Assembly: GCA_937884915.1 (NCBI GenBank)
Contig: CALAAN010000372.1
Span: 1-9,144, forward strand
Direction: 5' to 3'
DNA from: an uncultured Oscillibacter sp.
Lineage (GTDB): Bacteria > Bacillota > Clostridia > Oscillospirales > Oscillospiraceae
DNA length: 9,144 bases
Under the pieces are notes generated by a model. It worked only from the letters and a program-made list of their open reading frames with translations, ran no database searches and was not told the DNA's origin. Positions 6,545 through 9,144 of the stretch are shown here, piece by piece. The stretch's first letter is position 1; each line of letters begins with the position of its first letter. Made by a program: the position numbers and the translations under genes.

Positions 6545-6568
6545 AAAAGTTCAATATTTTGAACTTTT
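6545..6568. promoter_or_regulatory. Perfect palindrome upstream of the pot promoter, candidate operator
   Basis: AAAAGTTCAA (6545-6554), TATT spacer, TTGAACTTTT (6559-6568): 10-bp arms with no mismatch. It ends about 15 bp before the -35 box and is centred about 60 bp upstream of the predicted start. A related half-site, AAAAGTTTA on the minus strand (6477-6469), lies just downstream of the promoter. It is a plausible site for the adjacent XRE-cupin regulator (inference). The AT-only loop and the lack of a GC-rich stem argue against a terminator. Confidence 0.6.
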
Positions 6569-6570
6569 CA

Positions 6571-6608
6571 AAAATAAAACAGCGGAGAGCCGCTGTAGGC
6601 TCTCCGCT
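6571..6608 (-). terminator. Intrinsic terminator of the pseudouridine synthase gene
   Basis: An 11-bp perfect stem AGCGGAGAGCC / GGCTCTCCGCT (6581-6591 and 6598-6608) with a 6-nt loop. Reading the minus strand it is followed by GTTTTATTTTTG (6580-6569). It starts 8 bp after the stop codon at 6617, separating that gene from the pot operon. Confidence 0.9.
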
Positions 6609-6616
6609 TGTATGAT

Positions 6617-7573
6617 TTAACCAAAGTATTTTCTTTGAAACGGGACCTCGTCGACCTGGAACTCGCGTCCGCGCAGGTATTCAAGGATGCCTGCGTCGGT
6701 GGGGAAGTCGAAGCGCAGGCGGTAGGAGTAGAGCGCCTGATGCGTTTCGCCGTATTTGCGGTTCACGCTGCCGACGCCGTACTTGCCGTCGCCGAGCAGG
6801 GGATGGCCGAGGTCGGCCATGCTTGCGCGGATCTGATGCGTGCGGCCCGTGAGCAGCTCGATCTCGAGCAGCGACAGTTCACTGCGCGTCTGAAGCGTTT
6901 GGTAGAGCGTGACGGCGCTGCGCCCGTCCGGCACGGGGCGGTGATAGACGCGGACGGTGTTGCTCTTTTCGTCCTTGCGCAAAAAGCACTCGATTTTACC
7001 CTTCGGCGGCTCGACGCGGCCGAGGGCGATACATAAATAGTATTTGGCGATCTCGCGGTCGTGAATTTTGTCGTTCAGGATGCGCAGCGCCTCGGCATTT
7101 TTCGCCGCGATGACGATGCCGCCGGTGTTGCGGTCGATGCGGTTGCAGAGGGCAGGGGTGAAGGCGTTCTCCTCGCGCGGCTTCCACTCGCGCTTTTGGT
7201 AGAGATAGGCGAGCATGTGGTTGACGAGCGTGTTGACCTTCTCGTGCTCGTCGGCGTGGGCAAGCATTCCCGCGGGCTTGTCGAGCAGCAGGATGTTCTC
7301 ATCCTCGTAGACGATCGTGAGCCGCGGCGTGGTGATCGTGAGATAGACGTTTTCCTCGCTCGGCGACTCGAAAAATTCGTCGTTGATGTAGCACTGCAAA
7401 ACATCGCCCGCAACGAGCTTCTGGTCGCGCTGGGCGCGCGCGCCGTTGACCTTGATGCGCTTTAGGCGGATGTACTTCTGCGCGAGCGACGCGGGGAGCA
7501 GGGGGATGGCCTTGCCGAGAAAGCGGTCGAGCCGCTGATTTTCGTCATTTTTTCCGATGTGAAACTCCCGCAT
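6617..7573 (-). CDS. RluA-family (RluC/RluD-type) pseudouridine synthase
   Basis: The 318-residue protein should isomerise specific uridines of rRNA or tRNA to pseudouridine. An N-terminal S4 RNA-binding domain (about residues 12-70, starting NQRLDRFL, with IRLKRIKVNG) precedes the catalytic domain. That domain contains the catalytic aspartate Asp147 in CNRIDRNTGG (HRLDxxTSG in most relatives, so His and Ser are substituted). It also has TGRTHQIR at 242-249 and GHPLLGDGKYG, all typical of the RluA class. The exact target uridine cannot be told from sequence. ATG 7573 is chosen because GGAGG lies 8 nt upstream and the protein opens like family members; the open frame continues upstream to 7690, but those residues fall in the divergent promoter region. 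The gene is apparently monocistronic. Confidence 0.92.
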   Translation of the reverse strand: MREFHIGKNDENQRLDRFLGKAIPLLPASLAQKYIRLKRIKVNGARAQRDQKLVAGDVLQCYINDEFFESPSEENVYLTITTPRLTIVYEDENILLLDKPAGMLAHADEHEKVNTLVNHMLAYLYQKREWKPREENAFTPALCNRIDRNTGGIVIAAKNAEALRILNDKIHDREIAKYYLCIALGRVEPPKGKIECFLRKDEKSNTVRVYHRPVPDGRSAVTLYQTLQTRSELSLLEIELLTGRTHQIRASMADLGHPLLGDGKYGVGSVNRKYGETHQALYSYRLRFDFPTDAGILEYLRGREFQVDEVPFQRKYFG

Positions 7574-7612
7574 GGGCGGCACCTCCGCTTGCGCAGCGCG
7601 CGATTTTCTGCT

Positions 7613-7641
7613 ATTGTACGATAGCGGGCAAAAAAAGTAAA
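7613..7641 (-). promoter_or_regulatory. Candidate promoter of the pseudouridine synthase gene
   Basis: On the minus strand, TTTACT (7641-7636, 4 of 6 consensus), a 17-nt spacer and TACAAT (7618-7613, 5 of 6). The predicted start near 7606 gives a leader of about 30 nt before ATG 7573. It is clearly weaker than the divergent promoter facing the other way. Confidence 0.55.
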
Positions 7642-7683
7642 GAAATCCTGTCAAAATTTTTGCCGCAGCCGTGAAAAAAGTAT

Positions 7684-7712
7684 TTGACAATCGAGAAAAC
7701 GTACTCTATAAT
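7684..7712 (+). promoter_or_regulatory. Perfect-consensus sigma-A promoter of the DUF177-rpmF operon
   Basis: TTGACA (7684-7689), exactly 17 nt, TATAAT (7707-7712). Both hexamers and the spacing match the consensus. The expected start near 7719 leaves a leader of only about 20 nt before ATG 7740. Confidence 0.92.
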
Positions 7713-7739
7713 ATCACTCGTGTCATTGCGAGGTGTAGC

Positions 7740-8234
7740 ATGGTTTTAGACGTAAAACGTATCATTAACACCCCCGGAGGCAGAATTCCCTTTGACTTGA
7801 CAGAGGACTTTTCTGATGTGGACTTCGGCGGCGTGTGTCCTGCGGTTCGGCCGGTCTCAGTGGTAGGGCAGGCAGAGAACATTGCGGGGATGCTGCGGCT
7901 GCGGTTTGAACTGACTACAACGCTTTCCGCCGTGTGCGACCGCTGCGGAGCGCCGTTTGATCTTCCGTACAAGGTTCCGTTCGAGTGTATGCTCGCTTCG
8001 GAGCTGGAGGAAGACGACAACGACGACATTCTGCTGCTGGACGACGGCACCGTTGATCTCAGCGAGCTGGCGCGGGAGACGTTCATCCTCAACATGCCAA
8101 CCAAGACCCTTTGCCGCGAGGATTGCAGGGGCTTGTGTTCCGGCTGCGGCGTCAATCTCAATTACGAGAAGTGCCGCTGCAAAAAGGAAGTCGACCCCAG
8201 GTTAGCAGCCCTCGCAAAACTTTTGGAACAATAA
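7740..8234 (+). CDS. YceD/DUF177 family protein, upstream partner of rpmF
   Basis: The 164-residue cytosolic protein belongs to the DUF177 (YceD) family, known for its conserved position before rpmF. The family has been linked to 23S rRNA accumulation and ribosome assembly, but its precise activity is not settled. Typical marks are the central SAVCDRCGAPF (Cys66, Cys69), an acidic stretch (89-102), VDLSELARETFILNMP, and the C-terminal cluster LCREDCRGLCSGCGVNLN...CRC (Cys125, 129, 133, 136, 145, 147), which suggests metal binding. The start is ATG 7740, with GAGG upstream. An in-frame upstream ATG at 7671 is rejected because it precedes the -35 box and would not be in the transcript. It is followed after 40 bp by rpmF with no terminator, so the two are co-transcribed. 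Confidence 0.9.
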   Translation: MVLDVKRIINTPGGRIPFDLTEDFSDVDFGGVCPAVRPVSVVGQAENIAGMLRLRFELTTTLSAVCDRCGAPFDLPYKVPFECMLASELEEDDNDDILLLDDGTVDLSELARETFILNMPTKTLCREDCRGLCSGCGVNLNYEKCRCKKEVDPRLAALAKLLEQ

Positions 8235-8274
8235 ATACGCTGTTTATTCAGCTTAACTTTAAGGAGGTGTCAAC

Positions 8275-8472
8275 ATGGCAGTCCCCAAGGGGAAAGTATC
8301 CCGTCAGAGACGTGATAAGAGACGTTCTTCTCACTGGAAGCTCACCGCTCCCGCGCTCGTCGCGTGCCCGAAGTGCGGCGCTCTGCACCAGCCTCACAGA
8401 ATGTGCCCGGAATGCGGTACCTACAACGGTCGTCAGGTCAAGGTCATCGAGTCCAAGGTCGCAGCCGAATAA
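8275..8472 (+). CDS. rpmF: 50S ribosomal protein L32
   Basis: The 65-residue basic protein is bacterial large-subunit protein L32. It opens with the characteristic MAVPKGKVSRQRRDKRRSSHWK, followed by a zinc ribbon with CPKC (Cys31, Cys34) and CPEC (Cys44, Cys47). All four ligands are present, so this is the zinc-binding form. Length is normal for the family. ATG 8275 follows a very strong AAGGAGGTG ribosome binding site. It is the second and last gene after the DUF177 gene, and a bidirectional terminator begins about 25 bp past the stop. Confidence 0.97.
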   Translation: MAVPKGKVSRQRRDKRRSSHWKLTAPALVACPKCGALHQPHRMCPECGTYNGRQVKVIESKVAAE

Positions 8473-8493
8473 TGATTCGGAACGAAAATCGTT

Positions 8494-8530
8494 AAGAAAA
8501 GCTGAGTGGAACTCCACTCAGCTTTTTCTT
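8494..8530. terminator. Bidirectional terminator between rpmF and the EamA transporter gene
   Basis: A 9-bp perfect GC-rich stem GCTGAGTGG / CCACTCAGC (8501-8509 and 8514-8522), AACT loop. It is flanked by AAGAAAA on the left and TTTTTCTT on the right, giving a T tract for either direction. The right flank overlaps the last codons of the minus-strand transporter gene (stop at 8518-8520). Confidence 0.9.
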
Positions 8531-9144
8531 ATGCGTTCTGCCGGCGTTTCGCTGCGCAGCTGCGTCGCCGCGGCCAGCGCAATGAGCAGGAGCGCAGAGC
8601 CCAAGAGCCCCGCCGCGCTGAGCCTTTCTTTCAGGAGCAGGAAGGAAAATAGAGCCGTCATCACCGGACACAGGCACTGGAGCAGCGCGACCGAGCGCGC
8701 TGAAATGGCGCACATGGCCTTGTTCTGCAAAAAGTAACCGAGCGACGTGCAGAGGATGGCGAGATACGCGATGATGCTCCACGCGAGCGGCGAGACGTTT
8801 GACACGTGGATGCCGCCCTCGAACAGAAACGAGCAGACGAGCGCCAGCACTGTCGCCGCGGCGGACTGCACGGTCGTGAGCGTCGTGGCGCTGACGCAAG
8901 ATAGACTCTTCTGCCCGAAGAGCAGCGAACCCGCGATGAGCACGGCACAGAGGAGAGACAGCACCTCGCCCCAGCCAAAGCCCGACAGACCGCCCATGCC
9001 GCAGAGAAGGTACGAGCCCACGACGACGAGCACATAGACCGGCAGCAGCTTTTTCGGCAGCTTCTGCCGGTAGACGATCGCCGCGAGCAGCGGCACGATG
9101 ACCGTTGAGAGCGAGCGCAGGAACGCGACGGACGTGGCGGTCGT
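8518..9144 (-). CDS. EamA/DMT-family membrane transporter (partial, 5' end outside window)
   Basis: The frame stays open from the TGA at 8520-8518 to the right edge, giving 209 C-terminal residues. The first visible residues, TSVAFLRSLSTVIVPLLAA, are typical of the end of the first EamA repeat, so the start lies beyond the window. A GTG near 9096 is internal to this motif and is not the start. About seven hydrophobic segments follow, with the second EamA repeat ending in YFLQNKAM...ALLQCLCPVMTALFSFLLLKERLSAAGLLGSALLLIAL, then a short charged cytosolic tail. Family members export or exchange amino acids, nucleotides or other metabolites; the substrate here cannot be predicted. It is convergent with rpmF. 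Confidence 0.9.
   Translation of the reverse strand, partial: TTATSVAFLRSLSTVIVPLLAAIVYRQKLPKKLLPVYVLVVVGSYLLCGMGGLSGFGWGEVLSLLCAVLIAGSLLFGQKSLSCVSATTLTTVQSAAATVLALVCSFLFEGGIHVSNVSPLAWSIIAYLAILCTSLGYFLQNKAMCAISARSVALLQCLCPVMTALFSFLLLKERLSAAGLLGSALLLIALAAATQLRSETPAERIRKS

Noticed and set aside
6545..6568. The AAAAGTTCAA palindrome as a terminator
   Set aside because: The stem is AT-rich and weak, and a much better terminator (6571-6608) already serves the preceding gene; its position beside the promoter fits an operator better.
7574..7690. Upstream extension of the pseudouridine synthase to 7690
   Set aside because: The extra 39 residues are unlike the family and cross the divergent promoter region; ATG 7573 has its own GGAGG site.
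1..9144. CRISPR arrays, tRNA or rRNA genes, insertion sequences, phage or defence genes
   Set aside because: No spaced direct repeats, cloverleaf sequences, transposase or integrase motifs or terminal inverted repeats were seen; the only notable repeats are terminator stems, the operator-like palindrome and the modules inside potA.

Overview
The window looks like a chromosomal segment of a high-GC, Gram-positive, probably gut-type member of the Clostridia (Oscillospiraceae or a relative). This is inferred from strong AGGAGG-type ribosome binding sites, sigma-A-like promoters, hairpin-plus-T terminators, the YceD/DUF177-rpmF pair, and the style of the polyamine transporter. No taxon-specific marker settles it. 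There is no sign of a phage, insertion sequence, CRISPR array, rRNA or tRNA.

Layout from left to right. Positions 1-194 hold the 3' end of an unidentified plus-strand gene, which meets the minus-strand operon at a shared bidirectional terminator (202-230). From about 6500 down to 236 runs one minus-strand, apparently six-gene operon. In transcription order it encodes an XRE-cupin regulator (PuuR-like), PotA (ATPase), PotB (permease), a PotC-PotD fusion (permease plus substrate-binding protein), a FlK-like hotdog thioesterase and a radical SAM protein. The genes overlap or are 7 to 33 bp apart, each has a ribosome binding site, and no terminator lies between them. A promoter (-35 at 6525-6530, -10 at 6503-6508) and a perfect 10-bp-arm palindrome (6545-6568) precede the regulator gene. 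The first four genes form a self-regulated polyamine uptake system. The roles of the thioesterase and the radical SAM protein in it are unknown.

Further right, an RluA-family pseudouridine synthase (6617-7573, minus) ends at its own terminator just before the pot promoter. It is divergent from a YceD/DUF177-rpmF operon (7740-8472, plus), which starts from a perfect-consensus promoter. That operon converges, over a second bidirectional terminator, on the 3' part of an EamA/DMT-family transporter gene (minus) that runs off the right edge.

The most unusual feature is the PotA homologue. Its C-terminal TOBE domain is interrupted by about 176 residues made of two tandem copies of a module resembling the Ig-like beta repeats of bacterial surface proteins, although PotA should be cytoplasmic. 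Second is the PotC-PotD fusion, in which the binding protein is joined to the permease through a seventh hydrophobic segment. No clearly new multi-gene defence or mobile system is visible.
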